Part shown: positions 11,118 to 25,300 of the stretch, piece after piece
Layout of the letters: each line of letters opens with the position of its first letter
How positions within the stretch are numbered: the first letter of the stretch is position 1
NCBI RefSeq assembly: GCF_905475395.1
Contig: NC_058339.1
Location: forward strand, 51,407,172-51,471,171
Length of the DNA stretch: 64,000 bases
Direction: 5' to 3'
Source of the DNA: Chrysoperla carnea
Lineage: Eukaryota > Arthropoda > Insecta > Neuroptera > Chrysopidae
Position numbers and translations under genes: made by a program
Notes under the pieces: model-generated
Databases searched by the model: none
Told to the model about the DNA's origin: nothing
Seen by the model: only the letters and a program-made list of their open reading frames with translations

Positions 11118-12148
11118 TATTTTTGAATTGAAAAATAATATGTTTCTAAGCACAAAACAAAAAATACTAATTTTTGTTATTTAACCCGCGTAATAACAAT
11201 CACTTCAAAAAAAAACTAAATGCTAAAGAAACAGCAATTTGCAGAACAGGAAGAATGCTTATTAAAAATTATTAGGATTATTATATGGTCCAGGAAGCGC
11301 TGATTAATGATATTTAGGTACCGAAGTATATTGATAATTTACCAGCATAAAGACAAGTATCCCTCGAAATGTGATTTTACAAAACAGTTCAAACGATTAT
11401 GAAAAAACTATTTGAAATTTTGTGCAACTTGTTGAAAATAGCTAAAATCAGTCCCCAAATGTCCAAAATCTATCAAAAATATAAATAGTATTTTTATTGC
11501 ATTTTTTATATGAATTTTTGACCAAAAAACCTGTTTTTTTCACAAAAAACATGTGAAATATTTTTGTGTCTTTAATTACGACTTATTTTGACATTTAGAA
11601 GAGAAAACACACGTGACTAGAAGACGTTATTATTGTTAGGTATTGTAAAAAATTGTTAGGTTTTTTTTTGTTCTGATCGCTGAAAGCAATGCTAAAGTTT
11701 TAACCCCCGATTCGGACCCTATTTTACTCTTTAATACTTACATAGTATTATGTAATTGTTTTTTTGTCATAAATAAAAAAGTTTCTCCTTAAATCTTAAA
11801 AAAAAATAGTGACGACCGTGAAATGGGTTAAATGGTAGTTTATTAAAATCCATCTATATTTATTCAACGCTTGTTGAAACCTAAGTTTAAGTTTTTTTCT
11901 ATGTTCTATGTTTTTTGTCTTATAGGAACTCTGGTTATTGCGTCTAGATTATTAGAAGCACCAGAAATTCTATAAAAAGAGCCAATTAATAATGTTTTTA
12001 TAGATAATTAATAATTATTATCAAAAATATAATTATGTTTGTAATATTCCATTTGGAGTATATTTGAGTACCTTGTCTCTAAATATTGTTTATTAATATT
12101 ATTACCTATAGAATACAGAAAGACAATTTTATTTGATAAAATTATAAA

Positions 12149-12690
12149 CAACTAGAGAAAATAAACAATTGACTGAATTAATTGTTGAAATACCCTATAT
12201 ACGAATGTTTAAAACATTAAATTTTTTCACCGATAATTGACCCTTTTGACACCTTTAATATTATCCATGGCTTTAATATGAAATTTAAATCAATTTAGTA
12301 GTCGAGACGGTATAAGGTCGATCTTCATTCTTGACCCATCTGTTAACCAGATGAGATATATATTTTATGAAATCTAATTGATTTATAAACACGCCTATGC
12401 CTACAAAAAACCGACCCTTGGGGTAAAAACTGATTAAAATTAATTTAATTAAAAATAGCCAGATACACTTTTCGATAGACAAGCTTTCGTATGCGTCAAT
12501 AAATCAATAAAATTCATAAAAGATAATCTGGTTATCAAATACGTGAAGGTCGGCTAAAAAATGGATTGATCAGGTGATTTTAAGAACACCTATACCAAAG
12601 TTTTGTTTATAACATGAATATTTCTAAGCGTTACAAACTTAGGACTAAACTTAATATACTCTGATATATTTCTTCGTATATAAGGTATAA
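12149..12690 (+). repeat. Family A dispersed repeat, diverged copy A1
   Basis: It starts with AAACAATTGACTGAATTAATTG and ends with the AACTTAGGACTAAACTTAATATAC block and GGTATAAAAATT. The conserved middle is largely replaced by unrelated AT-rich DNA. Confidence 0.6.
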
Positions 12691-14439
12691 AAATTATTAA
12701 TTAGTACAAAAAATTATCACGTCCTTGAAATTTCAAAAAAAAAACGATAAACATTTACCAAATTTAATTATCTAAATGATTTTTTTATATTATCTATTTA
12801 AGTATATTTCATTAATTTTATCTTTATTGAAAAATCGTTTCGGTAAACTTAAAAAAAAGTTTTTGTTTCACTTATTAGCCTTGAATTTTGATCCAATTTA
12901 ATAAGAATCATGTTCTTGATTGTAATATTAAAATGTTTTAATTGATTCGCCGTAAAGAATATTCACTCAATACTCCCTTATAACATAAAAGAGTCACACT
13001 CTCTAAGCCTTCAGTTATCGGGTTAAAATTTGTTGTATTCAAAGAAATTTGGAATTTTATTCCTTTATAAATTTTGCCCAAAAACCAAATATAGATAATA
13101 CATTTATGGTTTTAAAAAGCATTTAAATTAAGCGAGTAATATGTATTTATAGAAAATAAAAAATTTCAAAAAATAAAAACTACCACCTTAAATTATTGTA
13201 AAACATAAAAATTGTTATATGACCATAATTTAAATTTTCCATATACAAATATTAATTTTTCAAATTCCCTTGAACTTAATAACTATCTTTAAAAGTTTAC
13301 TTTCGTAAGTAGTATAATTTATGCAACCTGAAGTTTAAGCTTATTTATTCTACAATGCAATATAAAAATACACGGAACCATATTTCGAAATGTACGGAAA
13401 CGAGTTATTTAAAATCTAGCTCGAAGCAAACATACCTATTACTATTAATTAATTTGCTATTATTAAGTTTTTAAGGAAAATTATTAATTTTATCTTTGGA
13501 AAATTACCCACTTGTGAGAGGAACTTCCTAAAATTATCGTTATTATATTAATTCATAATTATCGTTGAAATTCCTTGAAAACTAACAATTCTATTCCTAA
13601 AAATATTTATTATTAACAAGAAAAAATTCGAAAGATTTTGATTAAATATTATCCTCGAGTCACTCAAACGATACATTAAAGCCCAGAACATACCTGCGGT
13701 CAATAAAAATTTTAAAAAGTGAGATAGATAATATGATAATTAAATGCAACTATAAAGACATCATACTATTTCTAAGTGCTCTGTCATTGGATAAATTTAT
13801 TGATTTTTATTAATTTATTTAGTTAATTATCACGAAAATTAAGCCTCAAATTGGTTGAAAAGCTTTATCATTATGTGATTTATTATATTTACAAAAGTGA
13901 TCTCTAATTATTATTCTCACAAGTAGTATGTTAGGAATCTGTAACTTATTTTATCGTTGTACGAAAAATTTCAAACAATTGCTTTAAAGCTATATACCTA
14001 CATAAAGTCTTAATCGGCAGAAAAGTCGAGGGAAATGGGTTTTTACAGATTTCTAAAGGAAACACAGTCTAAAAGATTTTCTTACAAAATTAAATATCTT
14101 AGAATGAATATTTGGTACAAAAATACTAATGTTTAGGGCTGTATAAAACATCTACTAAATTTTTTCTATCCTCTCATGGATACTATGTTCTTAATCATAT
14201 TTTAAGCATTTAAATTGGCATTGAATTTCTGTTTATAAAAATAAATATTTATATACTATTCAAAAAACTAAAATCAACTCCAATCTTTTTATATACATAA
14301 TCGGCACGCGTTCTTGGGGCTAGGACCGTGAAAATCTGCATATGGGGATTTCTTAGACACTGTAGAGTGAGCATTAAGGAAGAATTTTTTAGCATTTAAA
14401 ACTCTTAAGGTGGTGGAAAAGAGGAGGAAAGTTTATGGA

Positions 14440-14675
14440 TACATTATGAAAGATGAAAAACTACTCAACCGATTTAAAAAATTATTTCACGTATAGAAAG
14501 CTACTACATTATCAGCGAATAATATGGGCTGTTTAAAAAAAATTAGGGTTCCACACCAATAAACTAAAACCAACGAAATTGTGAACAAAAGAGGGATAAG
14601 TGTCGACATAATATAATAAATAACCTTTGTATTTAAAATTGAAGTTGTCCAGCGAAGCGGGTGGTTAACAGCTAG
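14440..14675 (+). mobile_element. Helitron-like non-autonomous element, copy 1
   Basis: GAAAAACTACTCAACCGATTT near the start and CCAGCGAAGCGGGTGG...CTAG at the 3' end match insect Helitrons, which end in CTRR after a GC-rich hairpin. ATTATCAGCGAATAATATGGG is shared with the copy at 54965-55250. The 5' boundary is not certain. Confidence 0.55.
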
Positions 14676-16477
14676 TATTATATACAACAAAATACTTTTG
14701 ACTAATTTTACTACATGAAAATCACGAGATTGATTATCCGTGTTCCTAAATACAACGTATAAATAAAAAATAATAATAAAATTGGCTAGCCATAACATTT
14801 AAAAACGCTTATAATTTACCATGACATTCATGAAATTTTTTTATTGATTTGAAATTATTTGCCAGATTCTATTTTAAAACTTGTATTCAAATTGTAAATA
14901 TTATTTGAGATTAATATAGTAATATTGTTTTCTTTTTCTTATGATGAAATCTGTATTACCTACACAATATCAACAATGCTAGGATTAATTTAAAATAAAT
15001 AATTTTGAAAACGATTTCTGCGAGTTACAGATTTTGTCATCTATGTGTATAAATCCCTCAAAGATGAAAAAAAAGAGAAGGAAGAGCTAATAAACACGGG
15101 TAAAGCCATGTGCGAATCACGCTCAATTCATAATTAAAAATACAAATAAAATATTGGCTAGCCATCAATAATTTAAAACGTAATTATTTCGTACAATTTT
15201 TCTAAGAGTTTTAGATTATTCTCAATGATTAATAGGTTTGTTTTGAACAATTGGACCAATATTGTTAAATTGTTGATTTAACCTGTAATAATGTGATCTG
15301 TATTACCCACATACAAAAGAAAAAAATACGCATTTTATAAACAAAAATTAAAAGATTCATTATTTTATGAAAATTTGTGGTTAAATAAATATCTGAGATT
15401 TTTAGTTATAAAAAAACGATTTACAAATATAACAATTTCTACTTCTCTTCTTTCAAAATAATAAAAATTTTAGTATAGTTTTAATATCAAAAGGGGAGAA
15501 ATCAGGAAATAATAATCAAAAATTAACTCAAAAATAATAATTATTATTTCATTAGTAGATACTATGCAGAAAATAGTAGGTACCCAAAAATTTTGGCAAT
15601 TTTAGTCTTAATCAGTAGAATAATTTAGCAGTTTAACGCAGAAAAATGATAAGATTCTTAATTTGAAATTACCACCCAATTGGCTAGAAATTCGACAATA
15701 ACAAATTTCTATTTTATTAGTTTAAAAAAACAAATAGTTAAGTAATTTTGGCAATTTTAATCACAAACTGGAAAAAATCAGATACGATGAAACTATATAA
15801 ATATATATTAAAAAAGAAAAAGGATTGTACCAAGAAAACTTTCATAAAAAATAATAAAAATAAACTTACCTCGAAAATATTAATTCTATTTAATTAATCT
15901 ATCACAACACTAAAACGAAGAAAAAAAATTCACTTTTTTTGCTAATACTTCTATTTTTTTTTAAATTAAAGAGAACAATTATTATCTGATAATATAATAC
16001 ATTAGATATGTATGTGTTTCCGTCTAATTATTTATATTTAAATCATAAATAATAATAATAAATAATATTTTTCATTATTAATATATTATTAAATGTTTTT
16101 AAAAGAGCGCACCACAAGTTGTATCTTAATAATATTTTGAATAAATAATAATTATTATAAAATCAACAACACACGTTCGAAGTTCGTAATCTATTTAATA
16201 AGTATTTACTATTTATATAAATTTTAACAATATATGTTGTATGAAGTAGGTACTAATGTTTTAAATATACATACACACATAACACTCTCTGTAGGTACTG
16301 TGTGATTGGTGTTATACTTGTGTTGTGTATAGTGTAGTGGCATGTGTTTATACATTGTAACCTGTACACAAATATATACTTATATATTCAAACATCACTT
16401 TATAGACGAATCATTTTAGATCAAAAAAGGCTAAAATGAAGAATTTTTATGTACCTCAACCTATCGAGCCAGTTTTT

Positions 16478-16998
16478 ATACCATGCATATATGTAATATG
16501 CAAGGTATACTAAGTTTAGTCCCAAGTTTGTAACGCTTAAAAATATTAATGCTATGAACAAAATTTTGGTATAGGTGTTTATAAAATCACCTAGTTAGTC
16601 CATTTTCGGTTGTCTGTCCGTCTGTCTGCCAACACGATAATTTAAAAACGAAAAAAGATATCAAGCTGAAATTTTTACAGCGTACTCAGGACGTAAAAAG
16701 TGAGGTCAAGTTCGTAAATGAGCAACATAGGTCAATTTGGTCTTGACCGTAAATGAGCAACATCTTGTAAACTGTTAGAGATAGAACAAAAGTGTAAATG
16801 TAAAAAATCTTCCTTATCAAAAAATAAACAACTTTTGTTTGAAACATTTTTTCGTTAACATCACTGTTTACCCGTGAGGTCGCAAATTGTATAGCATGTA
16901 TTGCGACATTTATGTATGTGTAATGTGATAGAGTAATCAACACTGTCTATGCATGATATTTTAACAATTAGCTCAGTCAATTGTTTGTTTTCACTTGT
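16478..16998 (-). repeat. Family A dispersed repeat, copy A2
   Basis: A full-length copy in reverse orientation, from ATACCATGCATATATG to TCAATTGTTTGTTTTCACTT. It contains the ACTTTTGTTTGAAACATTTT block and the conserved core around 16702-16740. Confidence 0.75.
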
Positions 16999-17149
16999 TT
17001 TTTTAAATGTTCAGGAAGGTCCATATATCTAAATCTAACTTCTTGCCGCTAGAAAGTTTGGCCATTGCTATGGGCCAAAAAAGCACATTATTTTAATAAA
17101 TGATTTTTGAAAATTTCAAAACCTTGAAAATATGCTACAAAATCGGCCA

Positions 17150-17700
17150 GAAATGTACGTACGGGAGTTTTCGGGATCGCTGATCACTATTCTGAAGTCA
17201 AAATTTCGATATACTCCCCCTCCCCTCCTAGGGTAAATTACTCCGCTGGTCCAAATTGAATATTTACAGATAATTGCATTGTTAGGTCAACGAAAGGCGA
17301 AATACCCAAAGAAGGGGGTAGTATATCTCCATTATAACTTCGGAGTCGTGATGAGTAACCTCAAAAGCTCCCGAGTATACTTTTTTGGCCCATTTTGTAG
17401 AATATTTACAGAATCCTGCTGTTTTGGACTAGCGGGGGTGAATAACCCCAGAAGAGGGGAGTACATCTTCATTCTAACTTCGGAATCGTGGTCAGTGACC
17501 CAAAAAACCCTCGAGTATACTTTTTTGATCCATTTTGTTGAATATTTACAGAATATTGAAATTTTGGAACAGCAAGGTAAATTACCCCACGAGGGGGAGT
17601 TTATATTGAAATTCTGATTGCGGAATAGGAATCAGAGACCCCAAAAACCCCCCGAGTAAACGTTTCTGACCCATATTTTCAAGATTTTAAAATTTTCAAA
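17150..17700. repeat. Array of ~140-bp units: one inverted plus about three direct copies
   Basis: AATATTTACAGA recurs at about 17260, 17402 and 17542, so the period is 140-142 bp. Each unit carries a short C/G-rich tract (CCCC...GGGG), TCGGAGTCGTG or TCGGAATCGTG, and a GAGTATACTTTTTT block. The part 17150-17258 reads as the same unit in reverse. An open frame across the array (17279-17617) arises from the repeat and is not taken as a gene. Confidence 0.75.
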
Positions 17701-20700
17701 AATTACTTCATAAATGGATTCTAATGATTTTCCTATATGGCCCATAGCAAAAACCAAAACTTTCATTTAAAAAAAAAAAAAAAAAAAAAACTGGCTCGAT
17801 AGGTTGAGATACAAAAAAATTCTCTATGAAATGCTAAAATGACACGACTATTATTCTTATAAGATTCCATAAGTATTTGTATAAATATTAATACCCCCCT
17901 TCTACTCTATAAATGTTTTCATTCTATTTATTTTCAATCAAATTGAATTGTATTTAATATGTTGAGATTGGATTTGAACGATTTTTATGTGTCATGTATT
18001 TTATACAATGTACCTTGAATCACTATTTTATTTCTCGGCAGATATTCCTATTTATAAGATAGTACCAACATGAAGATAAAGCTTACTTACTAGATGGTAA
18101 GAAGCTAAGGGAATGAATAATCCATGTACATTTGTATTCAAGTAAAATTAAAATAACATTTTTTAGTGTTTCAAAGTAAAAAATTTTGTTTTTACTGTTC
18201 ATTTATTTACACGTTGTAACACTGTTTATGAATGATTATTTTACGATGTCATATTTTAATTTTAAATTAAACATCATGGCCGTTCATGTCATGGCCATTC
18301 ATAGACGTTCCCAAAGAAGAATCAAACAATTACGTTTTCTTAGTTTTCCATAAAATACATTTAAAGTGATGATATTAATGGCATTTGTGAGTTATTTCCT
18401 CTAAAAGAGATTTCCAATACATCTTAAGCATCGATATTTCGAAAACTATGGTATATATCGAAATTTTACACTTAATTTTCGTCTAATTTTCCCAAGTTCT
18501 ATAAGAATCCACCTGAAAATTTGAAACAGGAATCTCAAATAATTTCATACTTAATAATTTCATCACTTAGGTGAGAATGTTGTTAATGAAATAATTTTTT
18601 GTTCACTTTTTGTTACCTAATCTTTTTTAAACTGCAAACCGGGCAGTTTTTTTGGTGGCATTTTACCCAACAAGGGTTTTTAATTAAAAATTAAAAAATT
18701 TAATTAAGATAATTATTTACAGTAGGTGTTTACTTTTACGTAAACAGTATGCCAGGAATTTAAAGAAAATATTTTTGCAAACAATATTCCGAATATCCTC
18801 TCACTCACATTCATTATATTTTTATATGTTCCTACTATAACAAATACAAATTACAAATTTTGACATTTATAATATTGTAAAATAATGAGTTTAGTCATTA
18901 AAAAAAGGTTTATTTGCACATTTTATGTGATTCATTACTGATTTTTTTGCTTTACGTACAAAATATACCTTATTTTTGTTTTGCGCCTCAAATTTTGTTG
19001 CGCTTATGTACCTTGAATCAAACAACATGCTGTACTACGGATTTATGATAATAGGTACGCACTAAATATAATTCTTCTTTCGTGTAACGTTCCTTTATAA
19101 TTCTTCTTTTTGGTTATAGGTTGGCGTAATTCAAGGGCAGCAAAAAAAGTTTCATGCAACCCGAATCAAAAATACCAATTGAAGCTGTTATCGGAGACCT
19201 AGTCATTTTAATAATATTAATAAATAAATTATAAATAAATTAAATTTTACAAATCCAGTCTCTATAAATAAACACTTTCAATTGTTTTGTTTGCTTGATT
19301 ATTTGTATATACCTGTTGCTGATACATTTTTATTATCGATAAGTTATTGATAATAAATACCATTAGATTTTATCAATATTTATCAAAATCAACATGTATC
19401 TTAATTTATTTATTGGAAAAAAATACGTTCGTATGTATAAAAAATTGATCCAATCAGTAACGGTTTTTTAGTCTAACCAGTCACATTTTTCCAGTCAGTG
19501 TCATTTTTTTCAGTCATTAATTTTCCAAAACTTTTCATAACGTTCTTTGGGATTATGCTTCTGTTATAATACAAAGCAAAAGCTTTGCAATTTTTTGATT
19601 AAATATTATTTTTTTAGCGTTTAAACTATTTCGATCTTTTATTTACTTGCAGTTTATAATGTGAGCATAAGGTTCACACAAACCAGAATGGTATTTTTTT
19701 TATTAAATTTTAAATCGAAGGAAAAGAACCAGGTATATCTGGGAAAAATAGGTTTAGTGTTTGGAAACGATAAGTGGAAAAATCTTGTAAGATAAAATCT
19801 TAATAAGTGAAAAAATCTTGTTCGTAAAATACAGAAAAACTTTTCAAACAAAAAATGTTAAGGTCAAAGGGGGATACCTTGAATATTCAGGATCATCCAA
19901 AAGTACTTTAAATTATAAAGTTGTTCTTTATAAAAAAAGCAAAAGATTGGTTCATTTATTCTGAGTATAGTTTTACTAAATATTTTTAATATTTATAATT
20001 TACATACATCAAATAAGTATCACTTATATTTTTTCTAAAGTAGGAATTATTATCTAAACTAATTGGTCAGTAAATAGCGGAATTTTTTTTAACAAATTTA
20101 TTTAAAAGTCATAAATACGTTTTAAGTATTATTTACTTAAGAAAATGTAATAAAATAATTTTTTATAAAATTTGCTAAGAAAATTTGCAAATAGATAACG
20201 CAACAAAGTAGGTTTTGTAAAGTCCATATATTAATAAATGATTTTTTTTTAATTCTAAAAATTTTCAAGGTAAAATCCATCACTGTATATTCATTTAAAT
20301 TTTATAAAATTCCTTATACTCCAAACGCTGTCGTGTTTGAGTCGAGTCGAGAAGCCCATTGATTTTTATCTTTTTGGGGTTTAAATAAATAATTGTTTGA
20401 CCTCCGGCCTTGTGTAGCTGTAGCTATATTTTGGCCAAAATATGGCTGCCATAATTAAAGATGGCCCGAAAATTCAGTCAGTGGATAAAAAAATTGTAAT
20501 CTACCCTGCAAAAAACATAAAAATCTTTACTAGTCAAGTATGATTTGACTACGGATCTTATGGACAGCAACGTCTTGAGTATTAGTATATAATACACAAA
20601 ATATCAAAACATGAAAGCGAAAGTAATAAAAATATAAGTTTAAGAGATAAAAAATGTAAAAAATTCCAAATTCCAATTTGAAATATTTTTTCCGAATATT

Positions 20701-21185
20701 TTAAAAAATTTTCCACATTCTGATTATCATTTTTCATACTTGGATAAATATACTGTTTACTAAATATACACTATTTTTCAGAAACTAGGTTTCGAAACTA
20801 TTTTCGATTAAAGGTAACACATAGACAGTAGATTTATGCTACATTGTTCATGGCAACTATTACTTAAATTATTGGTATTTTGTAGGCAATCGTCATTACA
20901 TTACATAAATGAAACAGCATGCGTTTATGATTATGGTGGCAGTGACCTGCTATGATGCCTGTTTAAAAAGCTTTAATTTAAAACTTAAAATGTAAATTAA
21001 CAAAATGGGGCCCCCAGACGGCTTAATTCGACAATTATTATTGTCTTTAATTTTTAAATAAATCCAGAGTTCATCAAACGTACAGTTCTTCGTTTAAAAT
21101 TATTAAAGTTATGAAGATCACAGATTATAGTTTTTTTATGTAATAAATTATAATCCAGAGAATATATTTTACTGATAGTCTGTTA

Positions 21186-21283
21186 TAATCTGTGATGAAG
21201 ATTGAACAAATAGTGAAGTAACTAGGCAACGGATTAATCTGTGATGAAGATTGAATAAATAGTGAAGTAACTAGGCAACGGAT
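21186..21283. repeat. 49-bp tandem duplication
   Basis: Two units starting TAATCTGTGATGAAGATTGA differ at about one base, which points to a recent duplication. Confidence 0.85.
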
Positions 21284-24200
21284 AAAAATTACAACTCCTA
21301 TAAGGCTTTATCAGTGTTGTCAAACCATTTCGAACAAAAAACGATACCTTCGATAAAAATAACGGCAGAATCGATAAAAATACGATATTTTTACTTAAAG
21401 TCGAATATTTACCGATTTCAAAAATTCATAATTTGCAAAATTAATGTTATAATATTACAAAAAGTTGTTAATTAAATTCAAAATATCCGCCGAAGTGCGA
21501 AAAATAATGTCTTAGCATGATTTTTCTTTATTACAAATGCGCGACCTAAATAATAAAAAGGCGGTATATTACCTGGAAAATCTAGCAACACTGGGCTTTA
21601 TACCATGGCTAACTGCGCCCCGCGATCAAAAAAAGTGGTGTTACCCGCAATTAAAAGAGTTGTTAACAGTTTTTATCGTGATTTTATCAGGATTGACTGA
21701 CCCGCGCATCATTGATTAAATTGATTGGGTTGAATAATAATATTAATAATAATAATAATAATATCATAATCATATTAATGAGAGGGAAAAGGTAGAGAAG
21801 ATGACAATATGAGTTCAATATTGATGCAAATTAATTTATTGAAATTAAAAAACTTACTAAAATATTAATTTTTTTGTAAAAAGTGGCGCATTATTTTACA
21901 ACTTTAACTTTTGAATTAAATTTATTGAAAATTTAATGTTCTACAAATTTGTTTATCACCATTTTTAATGTACTATGAACCGTTAACTATATATTTAGCA
22001 ATAACCATATTGAGAAAAGTTTGGGTTATAAATAAAAACCTATACATTAAAAGTTTTAGAAACTATTATTTTCTACGAAAAGGATCCTTACTATTTTTGT
22101 CGTACGATGCCCGCGTTCACGAGATATGATTTTTTAATGATATAGTCGTGCTACTCACGAGTTTAAAAAAAAATTATAGTTTATTTAATAATAGATAATA
22201 GCATTTTTATTGTGTTTATTTTTTATTATTACATAAATGGTGTTTAGTACATCATAGATAATAACTATTGAATTTTATTATCCTTCGATAAATCTAATAC
22301 ATTTTTTTTGATGTATAATATATACCATCGTTAGTTTTTAAAACTAGATAAAACATTATTCGATTACAATCTCTTTGGTTCAGTAATCTTGTAATAATTA
22401 TTTATACTACAACAATGAACAGTATTTCTTTTTATGTAATGTGCATTCATTTTTATTAAATGCAATTATAAAGTCTAAGCCTTTTTTCTTTATTTCGCCA
22501 ACAATAATTTGTATTAGGTCCTCACATTTTACTTCAAACTCCCATCATCAGTTTTACATTCAAAAAAGACACTTGTTAGGCATATAGAAATAAAGCAAAC
22601 AAAGCTATAAGTGGTATTTGACAGCTTTATAAATATATACAAATATTGTATTTTGTACAATCAAAAAAAGAAAAATTTTAATCGAATTCGATTTCTTTTA
22701 ATACTGAAATATATATTTCTTTGTTTTTTAATATAAATTTTGTGCAAATAGAATTTTTTTTATAAAATGAAAACAATAAAATAATTTTGTTTAAAATTAA
22801 TATAACATATGTATTTACTTTTTGAGGTATTCCTTAAATCTTAATTACAATCATTAATTTTTTTTCCTACGTTTTAAATTGGTATTTAGTTATGAACCGG
22901 CTCAAAGAACCAGTAAAAGACCCTTAAGCACTCTACTTGAAAAATTATTGAGCCAGTCTGTAAATAAATGCTACCCAGGCCAGAAAATTATTACTTTTAA
23001 GAACAAAAGTTAGCAATCCTCCATTTTGTGAAAAAAATAAGTACACCAAACAAGATGAAATTTTGATAATTAAAGGAAATTGAAAACTATATAGAAGGAA
23101 TTTTGATTTAAATACTGCGGAGCAATTTTTCTCTCACACAAATTAGCTTCTAATAAAATCCTCTTAATTGCCACAACCATTAAATTATATTTTTGATATG
23201 TATAAATGTAAAATTTAAACAATTTCAGTTTAAAATGAAAATTATTAACCTCATTGCCAAAATTCATCAAACCTTTTAATTTTCCATTAAATCCATTGAT
23301 TTCTAATTGTATTATTCGTTTAATAATCCCACCCACAAAATTTAATTTCTGAAGTTATACTTCTTTAGGCGTTATGAAAAATTATGACAATGAATTTTTA
23401 TTACCTGTTCACACAGGGTGACGCGAAAACTACATGTTGAAGTTAGTTACAATTTTTTAACACCATGAAGATAAACAAAATGTTCCTCGTAATAGACAAA
23501 CATATTTTATTTGTTATTACCGAAGAATAACATCATCACGCAAGAAGTATGATTTCTTGCGAAGTTTTGAAGAATAGTAATGAAATTTCTAGTTTTTGCT
23601 GTGGGTGATAATTTACAAATATTAACATTATTATGATTTCAAACATCACATGTGTTACATGAAATAATTTTTTAATAGAATGTTTGTTTTTATTTCTCAT
23701 GAAAATTATTCGATTTTTAAAAGTAAAAATCTTATTTACACGTTTTATGTTTTACGTTTAAAATAATAAAAATTTGACGGACAGGATCATTAATAATTTA
23801 AATAAATTATATATTAGAAAAAAACATCTTAAAAATTTTTTTGATTTAAAATAAGAGTTAATGTATAAGATCGGAACGAAGAAAAGTGGTCCATTTGGTA
23901 GATTGTAATTCATTAGAATACTACATTGTTTTTTATGACTAAAGTGTTTTAAGACAGTTTGATAGAAATAGCATTTGACCTCAAAATATCTCAATAGTCC
24001 AACCATTCAATTTTGAAGGATAGCAGGACAGCAGAAATTACGATTAAATTGTAATACTTTATTCACCAGGTTATCTCTGTCAGATTTTTTTATCCCCGAA
24101 ATGAATATTATTATATTTCCGGAAAGTTAATACCCCGTTTTGAACCATCGCCTGTCATATTTTGAGTCTATCGAGACCGAAGCGGAGGGCTACACGAGGG

Positions 24201-25232
24201 CCAAAACGCTAGTGTAAGTATATTGAATAAAATCGAACTTATTTTGAAGGTATTAAATTTTGATTTAAAAATTCCATATACTTTTGTGACATGGAAATGT
24301 AAATGTATGAGTTCATACTTTGCCTAATATTTTTGAGGTGAGATTGATGAAAGTGTATACTATTCCTGTATTAAATTAATTACTGCCTCATCCCTGTACA
24401 AAAGTATCTAAATCGAACTAAAATTAATAAGAAAAATACATATAATTGGGCTCTACTTAATTATATAATTACAAAATAAATTATAAATGTATACCTTTAG
24501 CTTAAAAATAATTTACAGAATACCTCACTCATATTGCGTGCTTTTTACCTTCATTGTACTTACATAAAAACTAAAAAAAACAAAGTGCAGCAAAGTTTAA
24601 CTTTACTGAGCGTTCCTCTCAGTGTAAATAAAATGAAAGTAATATAGAAAATAAACTATTTTTTGTGTTGGCCTTTTAAAATATATATATCACAGGTGTT
24701 TCAACTAAATAGTTTTTATTAATATACAATTCCTTTTGTTTCTTATGAAAGGAACTTGCATTCTTTTTTATTAAACTCTGAATTAAAGATAGATCAAAAA
24801 CCAGATGTATTTGTATGTTGTAACTATTCGCACTCTGTTCAGTTTTATACGTCTGCGGAATTCTATTTTCATTACCGCAAATAAAGAGACTTTTTTTCAG
24901 GGGACGCTGTCTCAAAAGATTAATAATAAATATATGGGGATGCTAAATTTACAGAAATATCATGCGCATAAAAAAACAGCGCGTTGTATGGGCAGAATAT
25001 CTTCTGACTACGACCATCCCTTCGATATAATGAGATATATTTGATTATTTTATACCATTCCTTTCAACTTTGTATAAAAATTTACAGTTAATGCCAATAT
25101 TTTATACAAGATGAATAATCGATCGATAGCCAAGGTTAGTTAAATAATCATTTTTCATCAATTTGTCCATAATTTATTCTATATCCCGTTCAAAGAGAAA
25201 AACTGTTATTTTATCCATATTTTTCTAATTTG

Positions 25233-25300
25233 ATCACATGATATAACTCCCTGATATCACATGATATGATACACATGTCACAAATCACATGATATGATAC
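25233..25300. repeat. Three ATCACATGATAT direct repeats
   Basis: The 12-mer occurs at about 25233, 25256 and 25284. The last two extend to ATCACATGATATGATAC. Each contains TCACATGA, an E-box form. The cluster lies about 530 bp past the PDXDC1 stop codon. Confidence 0.6.

Larger units (their letters stand above)
10100..16405. other. AT-rich intergenic DNA with sparse repeats
   Basis: It contains the 19-bp tandem duplication, a family A fragment, copy A1 and the first Helitron-like copy. The remainder, especially 12700-14430 and 14680-16400, shows no frame, RNA gene or repeat that I can support. Confidence 0.5.
16411..17842. mobile_element. Composite element with ~50-bp inverted ends, containing family A copy A2 and a 140-bp repeat array
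   Basis: The ends are inverted copies: GTACCTCAACCTATCGAGCC around 16451-16470 against GGCTCGATAGGTTGAGATAC around 17793-17812. The outer parts also match loosely (TCATTTTAG against CTAAAATGA). Inside lie family A copy A2 (16478-16998), an array of ~140-bp units (17150-17700) and a run of about 22 A (17769-17790) against the right end. No protein is encoded. Confidence 0.65.

Noticed and set aside
14487-14798. 103-codon minus-strand hydrophobic frame resembling a membrane protein
   Set aside because: It overlaps the Helitron-like copy and its hydrophobicity follows from T-rich DNA.
16686-16943. Minus-strand frame of 85 codons
   Set aside because: It lies within family A copy A2 and is not open in other copies.
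17279-17617. 112-codon open frame on the plus strand
   Set aside because: It runs across two to three units of the 140-bp repeat and its peptide repeats with the DNA period; it is a by-product of the array.
24676-25044. Overlapping frames on both strands
   Set aside because: No motif on either strand, and opposite overlapping frames are common by chance at this length.
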